Positions 11,516-23,120 of a stretch of 64,000 nucleotides of DNA are shown here, in pieces. The DNA comes from Candidula unifasciata (taxonomy: Eukaryota; Mollusca; Gastropoda; Stylommatophora; Geomitridae). The stretch spans positions 124,001 through 188,000 of the forward strand of contig CAJHNH020008542.1 in the NCBI GenBank assembly GCA_905116865.2. Direction: 5' to 3'. Each line of letters opens with the position of its first letter. The stretch's first letter is position 1. A program made the translations under genes and the position numbers. The notes under the pieces were generated by a model. The model saw only the letters and a list, made by a program, of their open reading frames with translations, had not been told where the DNA came from and searched no databases.

Positions 11516-12400
11516 GTGGTAATTGATGGATGGATGTCTGGATGGGGGATAGATGTATGAATGTTTGGATGGGTGATAACAGGTGGATGTTGGGATGGGT
11601 GATAGATGGATGAAGGTTTGGATGGGTGATAAACAGGTGGATGTTGGGATGGGTGATAGATGGATGAAGGTTTGGATGGGTTATAAACAGGTGGATGTTG
11701 GGATGGGTGATAAATGGATGAAGGTTTGGATGGGTGATAAACAGGTGGATGTTTGGATGGGTGATAGATGTATGAAGGTTTGGATGGGTGATAAACGGAT
11801 GAATGTTTGCATGGGTGATAGATGGATGAATGTTTGGATGGGTGATAAACAGGTGGATGTTTGGATGGGTGATAGATGAACGGATGTCTCGATGGGGATA
11901 GATGGATGGATGTCTCGATAGGGGATAGATGGATAGATGTCTGGGTGGGTGATAGATGGATAGAGTCTGAATATGGGATAAATGTCAAGATGCGTGACAT
12001 AATGATGGATGTTCGGATGGGGGATAGATGGACGTCTGGATGGGGAATAGATCGGTGGATGTCTGGATATGGGATATATGTCCAGATGCGTGAAAGAATG
12101 ATGGATGCCTGGATGGCGGATAGATGGATGTCTGGATGGGGGAAGATGTCTGGATGGGAGAAGATGTCTGGATGTCTGGATGGGGGAAGATGTTTGCATG
12201 GGGGAAGATGTCTGGATGTCTGGATGGGGGAAGATGTCTGGATGTCTGGATGGGTGATAGATGGATGGAGTCTGGATATGGGATAGATGTTCAGATGCGT
12301 GATAGAATGATGGATGTCTGGATGGCAGATAGATGGATGTCTGGATGGGGAATAGATGGATGGATGTCTGGATAGGGAATATATGTATGGGTGGGCCGGG
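11516..12400. repeat. GATG-rich minisatellite, 54-bp dimer of about 27 bp
   Basis: The element 'aggtggatgttgggatgg' recurs at 11581, 11635 and 11689, a 54-bp period made of two similar 27-bp halves. To the right the order degrades into 'gatggatgtctggatgggg' variants and a cluster of 'ggggaagatgtctggat' units. The minus ORFs of 336 and 264 codons ([14 protein letters not shown]) are artefacts. Confidence 0.9.
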
Positions 12401-12504
12401 AGGGGAGGGGTAAGGGCGGACGGAAGTACCGATAGATACATTGAAAAAAAAAAAGATAAATAGACAGAGAGACATAGCTGGGCGGTCAGTTAAACAGATA
12501 AGTG

Positions 12505-12587
12505 AGAATTGATGGATGGATGGATGGATGGATGGATGGATGGATAGATAGATGGATAGATAGATAGATGAATAAATAGATAGATAA

Positions 12588-12636
<49 letters not shown>
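12505..12636. repeat. (GATG)n-(GATA)n-(GACA)n compound microsatellite
   Basis: Successive pure runs of GATG, then mixed GATA/AATA, then about 10 GACA units, leading directly into the GGTC array. Confidence 0.95.
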
Positions 12637-12637
<1 letters not shown>

Positions 12638-12983
12638 CGGTCGGTCGGTCGGTCGGTCGGTCGGTCGGTCGGTCGGTCGGTCGGTCGGTCGGTCGGTCGG
12701 TCGGTCGGTCGGTCGGTCGGTCGGTCGGTCGGTCGGTCGGTCGGTCGGTCGGTCGGTCGGTCGGTCGGTCGGTCGGTCGGTCGGTCGGTCGGTCGGTCGG
12801 TCGGTCGGTCGGTCGGTCGGTCGGTCGGTCGGTCGGTCGGTCGGTCGGTCGGTCGGTCGGTCGGTCGGTCGGTCGGTCGGTCGGTCGGTCGGTCGTCGGT
12901 CGGTCGGTCGGTCGGTCGGTCGGTCGGTCGGTCGGTCGGTCGGTCGGTCGGTCGGTCGGTCGGTCGGTCGGTCGCTCGGTCGC
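12637..12983. repeat. (GGTC)n tetranucleotide array, about 87 units
   Basis: Pure GGTC/CGGT units over about 345 bp. There is a single 1-bp deletion near 12895 (ggtcgtcggtc) and two GCTC variants at the right end before the switch to GATA. A GC-rich tetranucleotide of this length is rare. Confidence 0.97.
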
Positions 12984-13819
<836 letters not shown>

Positions 13820-14446
13820 AACGGCTTGCCCTATAACTGTTCCGTGCCTGCGTCTGTGGAAATCACACAAAATTTCCGTCACTGTCGCATTTGAAAACTA
13901 GTGAAAAACATGTCAGTCCCAGCAAAATCCTGTAGTTAGCACACGTAAGGTAGCTGTCAGATGTGCCAATCCTAACATCCCTGACCAGAATTTCAGTAAC
14001 AACCATAGATGCATGACGTCAGTTACGAAAACCGGCAATGTAGGCACAAAACTGCATCAGTACCAGCCATTGAGAATGAAATCTGGAAACCATAAACAGT
14101 AAGTGCAAGACTCAACATAAAACCGTCAGGGTCCACACTAAATATGCCACGTGAAATCCAAAGCTCACAGTGATGCACCAAGCACTCAGCTCATTAGCTG
14201 GGCGACTGATTATTTTGACTCCCAGTCCAGAAAAGGGGAATTAGCACCAGAAAAACTCTGCTGGAGCAAATAACTTTGAAATATAGTAAGCCGGCGATCT
14301 GTCTTATTGGACCAGAAGTAAGATAGATAGACAGACAGACAGATGGACGGACGGACAAGAAACCATACAAACACCAGACATGATAAGAAAGCGTAAGTTC
14401 ATGTAGAAAGAAAAATTATTAACAAACATAGGAGAGTTGAACTCAC
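13820..14446. other. probable intron of the SLC5-like gene
   Basis: It lies immediately downstream (minus strand) of a GTGAGT donor. It contains a short GATA/GACA/GACG tract at 14322-14355 and no recognisable next exon. Confidence 0.4.
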
Positions 14447-14527
14447 CAAGATCCCAACTAGAATCACCGCCACAAAGTATCCTGCGATAACTATCCAATC
14501 GCCGTAATGTAGACGTTCTTGTGCCAT
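14447..14527 (-). CDS. first coding exon of SLC5-like Na+/solute symporter (partial gene)
   Basis: The minus strand from ATG at 14527 encodes 27 residues, including DWIVIAGYFVAVILVGIL, and stops at a consensus donor G|GTGAGT (14446-14441) in phase 0. An in-frame TAG lies 48 bases upstream and this ATG is the first after it, which supports the start. The sequence matches the short N-terminus and first membrane segment of the SLC5 (sodium/glucose cotransporter, SSS) family, typically 'D..VI..YFV.V..VGLW', where vertebrate genes also break near that W. These proteins couple Na+ entry to sugar, monocarboxylate, choline or iodide uptake at the plasma membrane; the substrate cannot be told from this exon. 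Later exons are not found to the left. The call rests on one short hydrophobic exon, so another multi-span protein is possible. Confidence 0.55.
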
Positions 14528-15264
14528 CGATCTAACCAATGAAGGGAACAGGCTCTGCTTTGTGTCCGACTCCTAACAATCAGTTCAAAAAATGTCTCAT
14601 AGGTCGCTTAGGAAAAACAATTAATTAATAGTTTTTTAAGCCGGTTTAAGAAAGATGCTTTAAAACCACAACGTACGGCTAATCCCAGTGGCACGGGGTT
14701 ACACTCTAGTCACTGAGGGACTGGATTAAATCTTGTGGAGTGTTAACCAATCAAGAGAGAAGCCTACAACAACACGACTTTCCAGCAAGACACAGGTCAT
14801 GCCATCAACAGCTGGTTAGGGCACGCTACCGGTATCAGGTTATGTCCCCTGTTTTTCGAGGGCGGGTAAGCCAAGCTACCAAATGTCAGTGACACGGATT
14901 TCGCCACGAGTGTGATCGGCTTGTGTGAAGCCAGCATCATCAGGCTTTTCTTTACAAGTCCAAATTAGGAACGCTAGTACAATGAGCTGAAACGAACTCT
15001 GAAATTCTTCCATGTGTCCCATGTAAATAGATAGGTCAACTTTTTAAAAAATGATTATTGACAATTCTGTGTTTTTGGCCACCTGTACGGCAGGTAAAGT
15101 TTTTAATGGTTGGGTACTTGACTAGTCGTCGTTTCTGGCTTTTAAGTTACTTAGTTAATCCGAGATACCTGGTTCGTTTCTAGCTGCAGCCGATTTAGCA
15201 GCAGAGCGCTCTGCTTTCGTTTCGACAATCATATCCAGAGCTGACTGTTAGGAATAGAAAAAAA
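14528..15264. other. 5' flank of the SLC5-like exon; no recognisable feature
   Basis: It would hold the 5' untranslated region and promoter of the minus-strand gene. I see no clear TATA box or other defined promoter element. Confidence 0.35.
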
Positions 15265-15265
15265 A

Positions 15266-15490
15266 AAGATCCCTTTTCACGCCTTAGGCGCATCGGGCAT
15301 ATGAGACGAGCATCCCATGTTTTACAGACCAATCGACCCTAGGTGGGTTATTTGGTCAGCATTTCGCCAGCCGTCTTTACTTTCACAGAACAGCCACCCT
15401 GGTACCCATTTGAGGCTGGGTCGACCTGCGACGCTCCATACCATGATAAAAATCCACGCAGCCAGCAGTGGGCTTCGATCGTGTTAGGGT
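15266..15490 (-). mobile_element. SINE-A copy, diverged
   Basis: It has the distal end 'gatcccttttcacgcc', body 'agaccaatcgaccctaggtg' and 'gtcagcatttcgccagccgt', and 'gaggctgggtcgacctg'. The head region is degraded, with a possible B box in 'ccagcagtgggcttcgatcg' (minus strand). Confidence 0.65.
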
Positions 15491-15959
15491 TGCAATGGCA
15501 AAAAACATCTAGTAAAAAAATCATAGGCCTTACAACCCCCCCCCCCCACCCCAAATTTTGGGGTTCTTCTTCAACGTCCTGTACACTGTAAAGCAAACCC
15601 AGGTAACCAGTGTTTAACTTCTTAATTGGAGAGCTGCTGTAGTATATATATGATTTCACTTTTCACCTGTAGAGGACTGCATGTCTCACCAGCCAGAGGG
15701 TATTCTAATTACGGCTTTAGCAGGGGTGCGGGTTGAACGGTGTATCCAGGATTTATCCTGCAGCATAGGTCTGAGATTCTTGAAGTAACAGGGTGGATAA
15801 GACAATACGGGAGCAGCCTGGAGAGGAGAACACATAACAGCGATAGTGACATTTTAAATTCGTCTAGATCTTTTACACACACAGCATGGACAGTTGTTTG
15901 TAAATGTTTGCACGCCCCAGTTTAACTACTTTATAAAAATGAACTGGATATCTGACCTG

Positions 15960-15960
<1 letters not shown>
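15491..15960. other. no recognisable feature; short poly-C tract
   Basis: A C run at about 15538-15548. No gene is seen. Confidence 0.4.

Positions 15961-15963
<3 letters not shown>

Positions 15964-16032
<69 letters not shown>
15964..16032. repeat. (TA)n microsatellite
   Basis: A pure TA run of about 65 bp. Confidence 0.95.
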
Positions 16033-16034
<2 letters not shown>

Positions 16035-16261
16035 CTGGCATTCAAAAAGTGACTCCTTGAGTCACTGGGCGTCAAAGTTTCAGGTCGCAGTCCCAGAAGG
16101 GGATGCTGAAAAATGGGAGTGGAGGATAAACCAACTATTTGGCACGAACAGGACAGGACATATCCGGGCAATGCCTGGTGTACTTTGTGTTTTCTTCCTT
16201 TCATTATCTCCTCCTCTCGGCTGTTACCTGAAAGTTTAACCACTCTGAAATGATATTTCAC

Positions 16262-16480
16262 ACACTATTTCAGTCGCACAAAGCGACTAATTAGGAATGT
16301 TTACTTTGAAGTCGGAATGCATCTGCCTCAGAGGCAAGGAACCGATATTCTGCATACAAATAAGTCAAATCTGTAAAACAATAGTGCACGCAAAAGTCAA
16401 GTTCTGGAACAGGACCAAAGTCCAGAAGTGGACGAACATCCAAAACTTTTCAGAATCGGAGTTTTAGCTGGTGAACGCTA
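16262..16480 (-). mobile_element. SINE-C copy, 5' truncated
   Basis: The plus strand shows 'cgcacaaagcgactaattag', 'gaagtcggaatgcatctgcc' and 'tttagctggtgaacgc', in the order seen at 19900-20190. On the minus strand it ends with the tail motif ttagtcgcttt, a form of ttagtcgcctcttacgac. The tRNA head present at 50.2 kb is missing; an (AAT)n tract abuts the truncated end. Confidence 0.7.
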
Positions 16481-16484
16481 AGCA

Positions 16485-16494
16485 TAATAATAAT

Positions 16495-16555
<61 letters not shown>

Positions 16556-16578
16556 GTAATAATAATAATAATAATAAT
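16485..16578. repeat. (AAT)n microsatellite
   Basis: About 90 bp of AAT with one GTA interruption. Confidence 0.95.
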
Positions 16579-16739
16579 TTTCAGAATAATAAGAGTCATG
16601 TGGAGACTGGCACAGAATAATCCACGATCAAAGGCATGAAGAAGGGTCATTTACGCACCAGCGAATGTTAATTCAACTCACTACATTCTTGGAAATTGTT
16701 ACTGTTATAAATACTTAACGCTGAATCTTCTCCTTCTTC

Positions 16740-17300
16740 TATCGTCTGTTTTGTCCCGTTAGCTTGCAGTTTAACAGATTACCAACAGTTGAGCCAGGAC
16801 GCACTCGGGTACTTGGTATGCTGTGATGGTGGAAAGTCTTAAGCAAGTGACGCCATCAATCTATGTAACTCTAGACCTCCATCTACATCTTGGTGTTTCA
16901 ATTTTATTAGTGTAGGCTCTCGCTGTCGGCTTCGTTGGATTCATTCTCATTAAGAGGCCGAATCATTTAAGTCCTTGTTTCTCAATAAATTTATCGAGGG
17001 CTTTTGTTTAAGTAGTTCTCCCAATGTCTTCATTTCTCACAAGACATCCTCTGGTTTTGTTTGTGACCTTTCTAAAACATCTTATCTTACAGGAGGTTAA
17101 TTTTCTGACCTGTTCTTTTGTTTATGTCCAGGTCTGAACTGGTAACCTCAAGCTGGAATAAAGATTCCATGTATAGTTTGTCTTTTCATCTCTGCTGCGA
17201 TAGCCGTGTGTTTCAAGTTTAGGGTAAGCTGATTGGTAATGTTGCTAACTTGTTGGATTCATTCTGTCATGCCGTTATGTGTCACAAGGAGTTTGCAGTC
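16740..17300 (-). mobile_element. LINE reverse-transcriptase C-terminal fragment
   Basis: The minus strand reads KMRCFRKVTNKTRG, LVRNEDIG, ALDKFIEKQGLK and FGLLMRMNPTKPTARAY, ending near RCRWRSRV. The companion at 62.7-62.9 kb reads EMRCLRLAVNKTRRDQVRNK and FFEKQRMKWFSHLMR, so both belong to one family with the usual 'M..LR.....TRRD..RN......G...L..FIE...L.W.GH..RM' tail. Several stops. A target-primed insertion truncated at its 5' end. Confidence 0.7.
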
Positions 17301-17309
17301 CAGTCCTAC

Positions 17310-17610
17310 ATTTCGCTATATCCTGTGCAATCCTCTGGATATCATGGATATAATCCAGTCCAGAACCTTTGGTATCCTACAGCAAAGTTTATCTTGGGTT
17401 AGTCTTGGGTTAGTCTTAGACGCCCTCGTTTCCTTATCATACTTGTTTCTAATTTCAGTGCCTGTTTGATGAGTCTCAGCCTTTTTTTCTTCATGATGTG
17501 CCCAATGTATTCTTGCCTTCTTATTCGTATCAGTGATGATACTGGCGATTTTCCGGGCATTCATCTTATTTCTTCGTTTTTCTTCAGTTCATCAAATTTA
17601 GAGTTCGTCA
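17310..17610 (-). mobile_element. second LINE C-terminal fragment
   Basis: Across frames the minus strand gives ELKKNEEIR, RRQEYIGHIMKKKRL, IKQALKLETSMIRKRGRL. This matches the RT tail 'R.R..IGH..R......ALTWNP.G.RKRGRP'. The order with 16740-17300 is compatible with two separate insertions. Weaker than its neighbours. Confidence 0.5.
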
Positions 17611-17744
17611 ACTTCTATAGACGTTTGTTTCTGAATGCATTTAACTTTCGTTCCGCATTTTTAGAGGTTCTTCAACTTTCATTGAGAAATGTTAAAATGG
17701 AAATAACCTTATAATTAAAACATCTTAATGAGACAACAGGGACT

Positions 17745-18805
17745 ACATAAATGTTTGGAACAGTATCTTTTAGTACAGCAGTAGGGCAGGGCACAATGAG
17801 TACATATTTGGAACAGTATCTGTTAGTACAGCAGTAGGACAGGGCACAATGAGTACATATTTGGAACAGTATCTGTTAGTACAGCAGTAGGACAGGGCAC
17901 AATGAGTACATATTTGGAACAGTATCTGTTAGTACAGCAGTTGGGCAGGGCACAATGAGTACATATTGGGAACAGTATCTGTTACTACAGCAGTAGGACA
18001 GGGCACAATGAGTACATATTGGGAACAGTATCTATTAGTACAACGGTTGACCAGGGCACAATGAGTACATATTTGGAACAGTATCTGTTAGTACAACAGT
18101 TAACTAGGGCACAATGAGTACACATTTGGAACAGTATCTGTTAGTACAACGGTTAACTAGGGCACAATGAGTACACATTTGGAACAGTATCTGTTAGTAC
18201 AACGGTTAACTAGGGCACAATGAGTACATATTTGGACCATCATCTGTTAGTACAACGGTTGACTAGGGCACAATGAGTACATATTTGGACCATCATCTGT
18301 TAGTACAACGGTTAACTAGGGCACAATGAGTACATATTTGGAACAGTATCTGTTAGTAAAACAGTTAACTAGGGCACAATGAGTACATATTTGGAACAGT
18401 ATCTGTTAGTACAACAGTTAACCAGGGCACAATGAGTACATATTTGGAACAGTATCTGTTAGTACAACGGTTGACTAGGTCACAATGAGTACATATTTGG
18501 ACCATTATCTGTTAGTACAACGGTTGACTAGGGCACAATGAGTACATATTTGGACCATTATCTGTTAGTACAACGGTTGACTATGGCACAATGAGTACAT
18601 ATTTGGAACAATATCTGTTAGTACAACGGTTGACTAGGGCACAGTGAGTACATGTTTGGAACAGTGTCGGAAAGTAAAACAATCGTCTAGGGCTCAGTAA
18701 GTACCTATTTGGAACAGTATATGTTAATACACCAGCTCGTTAGGGCATTCTAAGTAAGTAAATATTTGAAACAATATCTGTTAGTACAACAGTTAGGCAA
18801 GACAC
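17745..18805. repeat. 53-bp minisatellite, about 20 units
   Basis: The 'ttggaacagtatctgttagt' start recurs at 17755, 17808 and 17861 and onward at 53 bp. The unit also holds 'cagggcacaatgagtacata'. Two variant classes (acagcagtaggac, acaacggttgact) are clustered, and 'ttggaccatcatctg' forms a local subfamily near 18230-18300. Units decay to the right, ending about 18805. Confidence 0.93.
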
Positions 18806-19394
18806 AATAAGATAAGAAAAAATGCCTTACGCATCTACGGAGAAAATCATAGCCAGTTGTTTAGTAATGAAAGATGGACCAAAGAAATAAAATGACTTAG
18901 TGCGAATTATTCAGACAGAAAGTTAATTAGCCACGTAGAGTGAGTCGCCTGGGACAGACCGAGTTAATACGCATTCATTTGTTTTAAAAGGACATTCAGA
19001 TACGGGCTATAATTAAGTGTATCCAGCAGAAATGGTGTCAGGCAGGAGTGCGAGATATCCAGCCACTGACTGGGTGGATTGCCGACAATATAGGCCAAAC
19101 AATTCTAGAATGTGACAGAGCAATCAACGAAGGGATTACAATGGATAAATCAGTTAGAAAGTCAGGAAGCGTGAAGCTACAGGTAACTGGGAGGAGGTGG
19201 TCCTGAAGAAAAGGCCCTGTCCAAATCCTAACTTGCTTGGCTGGTCACATCTCAAGGACAAGGGACGACTTCTGACTCAATACGTCAGTTTCTCGTGTCA
19301 GTTCCAGGGCCACATTGAGGAAGGTGTACGGGGGAGAATACACTCACCACCCCTCAGTAAGTATGCTGTATAAGGCGTTAATTCAGGATGTGCT
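18806..19394. other. no recognisable feature
   Basis: Unique-looking DNA. Some protein-like short frames near 19050-19190 (TGWIADNIGQTILECDRAI) resemble the tail of a retroelement but not enough to call. Confidence 0.4.
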
Positions 19395-19440
19395 GAAATA
19401 GGTGCAGATATCGCAGCCTAGCTTTAAACCACCGCACGTC
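19395..19440 (-). mobile_element. SINE-E fragment
   Basis: Plus strand 'gcagatatcgcagcctagct' is the reverse complement of 'agctaggctgcgatatctgc', the core found at 21.9 and 36.8 kb. Confidence 0.55.
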
Positions 19441-19899
19441 ATGTTAACCGAACTTTTAAAACGAACGCAGAAGAAGACGCTAGGTCAAACTAGTACGTTT
19501 GTCTACCAAGGCGGTGGCCACTAGTGCGAATTTCTTTCGAAGTGGAATTCATAGTCATGTATGTATGGTTTTTGACCTAGCTTCCCAAACTTGTTTGGCC
19601 CACCACCCTCTTTTCAACTTTTCAACTCTTTTCAGCACACCCTTCCCCCCTAAAACCGGAAATATCATCATTTTTATGTGTCATGCTAATAAGCAAAGGC
19701 GGTCGTGATTCACTATCCTTCATGATAAGCAGAATGACCGATTCTTGTCCCACCCTGTGCGTGTAGCCAAGCCATCACGGCAGTAATCTATTTGCCCCTC
19801 CCCCTCCACCACCCACAGCCCCGCATTTTTTCTATCAGTCTTGCCAGTTGTCATCAAGTTGTGATGTCTATTTTTTGCTTTCAAATAAACTTTCTTTCC
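19441..19899. other. no recognisable feature
   Basis: No gene, array or mobile element that I can name. Confidence 0.4.
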
Positions 19900-20190
19900 T
19901 GTGTGGGATTCGGGGCCCTGTTATACGGAAAACAAGAATAGACTCACTGCCTACCCAAAAGCATGTCGTAAGAGTCGACTAATTGGGAGCTTCCTTCGAA
20001 GTCGGAGTGCGTCTGTCTGAGAGGCAATGAACCAGCAGTCTGCAAACAAATGAGTCAGATCTGTAAAACGGATACACACGCAACACGCAGGTTCTAAAAC
20101 AGGACTGCAGACAAGAAGTGGAGGGAACAACCAGAACTTTCTACCAGAGTTTACAGCTGGTGAACGCGAAGGAGGAGAAGAAGAAGAAAT
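19900..20190 (-). mobile_element. SINE-C copy with 3' tail domain
   Basis: The minus strand carries 'ttttacagatctgactcatt', 'gcagactgctggttcattgc', then 'ttagtcgactcttacgacat' and 'tgagtctattcttgttttcc' followed by 'cagggccccgaatcccacac'. The TTAGTCG.CTCTTACGACA tail is widespread in invertebrate SINEs. The tRNA head is missing. A (GAA)n stretch at 20170-20190 abuts the truncated end. Confidence 0.72.
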
Positions 20191-21214
20191 ATACTTTCTA
20201 TCATCAAAGTACTTTCTATCATTCAATTTTTATTTGGTATTGACTTTCTTCTCCTACTTCTACCAACATGCTCTGGTCTGTAATTTGTGTGGTCATCAGT
20301 GGCTTTGGTATTTGAACCCTTTAGAGGCGGAGCATTTTAGAGTTTCAATTCCAAAAAAGACTGAGCTTTTAGAAGGCGATTCTCTTAATAAAATTCACTG
20401 GGGACCCCCCCCCCCCCCCCCCAGATGAGTCGCTGCCATCTTAAAAAAAAAAAAAGCGGTTTGGTGCCCCCTTTAATCGGTGCCCATGGCATCTGCTCTG
20501 GCTGCCATACCCTAGTTACACCACTTGTTGCCATGTCTGCTTCCATGCCTCAATTAAGCTTGTGCCTATGTTGCTATTTGGGTGTGTAGTGTAGATTAAT
20601 CACTTCGTTTTGTGAAACTTCTTTAGCAAAACCGGTAAAAGTAAAGAAAGTCCCCCACACTCAAACAATGCTACACACTACCTCACTTCTGATTGGTCGA
20701 CCATCAGCACAGCTCACTTCTGATTGGTCGACCTTAAGCCATCTGAACCTTCACACAAGGTGACGGGGGTGTTCCGCAATGCCGTTGACATCGCGTGTTG
20801 TTTATTTCAGCACGCCAGGGCTTTTAACACTCCAAAAACACCGACATACTGGGTCTAACACCCCCCCCCCCCCCAAGGCAGCTGCAACCTATGTGACCTA
20901 CTTTCTGGTGGAAGACTAACGTTTGTTTAAATGCAAAACCATATGTGAACATACATATTTGAAGACCACTGATTAATGAGTATATAGTGTCCCTAAATAT
21001 ATATTTGTTAAGAAATTCAAATTTTGTATCATTTCATTCAACTGGAAAATTAAATTGCATGTTCAATATGATTTCCATCATTTGCGATGCAAAGGTGGAT
21101 GTGCCTCGCAATTAAGTGTGTCACATTTATGATTTTCATTGAGCGCACATTCTCCTTTACCTTAGAGCAATATATTAGGTCAATGGTGTCAATGTCACGT
21201 GATCGAGGAGACTT
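20191..21214. other. intergenic; poly-C tracts and a duplicated inverted CCAAT motif
   Basis: C runs occur at 20405-20422 and 20861-20874. 'cacttctgattggtcgacc' occurs twice within 50 bp (about 20690-20710 and 20720-20740); attggt is the reverse of a CCAAT box. With no transcript nearby I assign no promoter. Confidence 0.4.
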
Positions 21215-21560
21215 CTCTTCATGACCACGTCTTCCAATGTGTTCTTCTTCTGTCTCGCTCTAGCCCCCAGTGGAGCATAGACACTCAACATCTCACGCCG
21301 AGTAGTTTCATGCTTTGCTATCGCATGACCTCCTCGTCTTTTTAACCCCACTCTCTAGCTCCCTTCTCGAAGTTTTTTTGGGGTGGGGGTATGGGGGTGG
21401 GGTTTTCTTCCTTTATTTCTATGCCTATGTTGATTCCAGTGCAAAAACATTCTAGTTTTTTCTGTTCCCAGTTTTCTTAACGTGCGTCCTATCGAACGCC
21501 AGCTTCTGTCCTTCACCTCTTAGCTCACTGATAGTTGTTTATCTCTATCAGTTCCCCCAT
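21215..21560 (-). mobile_element. LINE C-terminal fragment
   Basis: The minus strand shows VSELRGEGQKLAFDRTHVKK, RRELESGVKKTRR and LSVYAPLGARARQKKN in shifting frames. This fits the 'VK.RKW.WIGHTLR...ITR.ALTWNP' to 'LVGGLC.....' tail of CR1/L2-like elements, and the copy at 37.5-37.9 kb has the same layout. Heavily decayed. Confidence 0.5.
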
Positions 21561-21925
21561 CTTTATCTACACTACTGTCCAAATTGGTGTACGACTCCAT
21601 GCTTTGGAGTTGGATATCATACTTTACTGTATGCCTGATTTATTCTTATTATCGTTGTCTTTCCTTTTCGGAATTTCAGACCTAGATGATGTGGTCTTGC
21701 TTCAAGTGTATTTACTTTATCTAGTACCTGATTCGATGCTTTGGACAGAAAAGAAAGAAAGGTCGAGCCATATGCATAAAATCCTGTGCAGTGAAGTCGA
21801 TCCTCTTTTAACCTTTACCAGACCAGCAACAGCTTTGAGACACTATTTATAGGCTGCGTGCCCTGGTCAATTTTATTCTTCTTCTTATTGTCTATTGACC
21901 ATTGAAACATAAGTTTTCATGTTTT
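21561..21925. other. probable further LINE debris; not resolved
   Basis: A 105-codon ORF (21535-21852) lies antisense to the LINE fragment and has no family resemblance. Confidence 0.35.
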
Positions 21926-22010
21926 CTTATGGTTTACAGCTAGGCTGCGATATCTGCTCCATTTGGCCAGTACATCAAATTTCAGCAAATTATTAATTAA
22001 TGTTTTTTTT
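21926..22010 (+). mobile_element. SINE-E fragment
   Basis: 'atggtttacagctaggctgc' and 'gatatctgctccatttggcc' match the copies at 36.7-36.9 kb. Confidence 0.6.
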
Positions 22011-22435
22011 TCTACCACATTCTTATTGAGAGGGCCGGGGGTGGATTCCTTATCCTCCAGAATAAGCCACTTCAACTGTGCAGAGTGGTCGGTCATTGCT
22101 ATCCATCAGAACAGGACCGGCGCCCATAGCTCTGCTGTGTTCCCCTACGTAAAGTTACCTGGAACCGTGCCGAGCTGTCTGGAAAGGGAGGGAGGGGAAG
22201 GACCTCAGGAAATGTCATGGAAAGTAAAGTCGGTAGTTGGCAAATTGGCCACATCATTTATTAAGGTGGTCTATAAAAGTATGAAACGCATCATATACCA
22301 GATGGGCAGGTTTTACTTTGACTAAAGCTACTGGAAACCAAATTTAGCATCAAATTAAAGGGTACATAACTCTGGACAAATCACGTTGAGCGTGAGAAAA
22401 GTGCAAGTTCAGTCCCTTCGTCTGGCGTTAGTAGA
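22011..22435. other. no recognisable feature
   Basis: One 120-codon ORF (21963-22325, plus) begins in the SINE-E fragment and has no recognisable domain. Confidence 0.4.
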
Positions 22436-22620
22436 GCATCCTTACGGACGTTGAAGAGTCCACTACAACAGTTTTTGGCTGTTTCGTTTTTTAAGACAGT
22501 GGTTTCCTTCGCTCATTTAACGGTCGGTTCTTCATCCCAATGTCGCAATCAAGGCAAAACGTTTTGCTGCCAAATCGCGAGACCGGGTGTTTCGCAACCA
22601 GTGACAGACATGGACAGTCC
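22436..22620 (-). mobile_element. SINE-B copy, diverged
   Basis: It shares 'cactacaacagtttttggct' and 'ttttgctgccaaatcgcgag' with the better copies at 40.4 and 52.1 kb. The head is degraded. Confidence 0.5.
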
Positions 22621-22669
22621 AAGAAACACTAAACGCAAAAATCACATTATGTGAGATGAGCCACCATTA

Positions 22670-22800
22670 CTACTAAAACAACAACAACATGATCAGCATC
22701 AACAACAGCAACTACTACTACTACTGTGACTACTACTACTACTGCTGTTGATGCTGCTGCTGCTGCTGTTGATGATGCTGCTGCTGCTACTACACCCACT
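22670..22800. repeat. trinucleotide-rich tract (ACA/ACT/CTG)
   Basis: Adjacent short runs of ACA, ACT and TGC/TGA. It yields an alanine/valine-rich antisense ORF that is not a gene. Confidence 0.85.
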
Positions 22801-22881
22801 ACCGCCATCGCCACCACAAGGAACATGCGGGAGATTTTTTCAGTAAGATACAAGTCTTGGAAATAAGTGAACAAGTAAGTA

Positions 22882-23090
22882 GGTAAAGGAGCCTTTTAGG
22901 CGTGTTAGGCAAATAGGACTAGACCTATATTTTTATAGACCGGGTGGGTGATGTGGTCAGCATCACGCCGGCCGCCTATACTTTCCAGGACTGGGAGTCA
23001 AGGTCAGTAAAAAAAGCCGGCTTTGTCAGGCCGCAAACCCACGACCTTACGATCCGCAGGCGGGCGTCTAGCCGCCATGGCCACGACGAA
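22882..23090 (-). mobile_element. SINE-A copy, near full length
   Basis: It has all family parts: 'aaaggagccttttaggcg', 'ggactagacctatattttta', 'gtggtcagcatcacgccggc', 'actttccaggactgggag' and the head 'aacccacgaccttacgatcc' (minus B box region) to 'gtctagccgccatggcca'. It directly abuts the SINE-B copy at 23093. Confidence 0.75.
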
Positions 23091-23120
23091 TCCCAAAAAA
23101 TTAGCTGCGTATCCTTTACA

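Noticed and set aside
11431..12475. 336- and 264-codon minus ORFs
   Set aside because: Low-complexity translations of the GATG-rich minisatellite in two frames.
17745..18805. CRISPR-like array (53-bp period)
   Set aside because: Units are contiguous and similar over their full length, with no unique spacers, in a eukaryotic context with no cas genes.
22944..23120. N-terminal extension of the 532-codon ORF
   Set aside because: This part lies in SINE-A and SINE-B sequence; the LINE starts at about 23124, so the upstream ATG is accidental.
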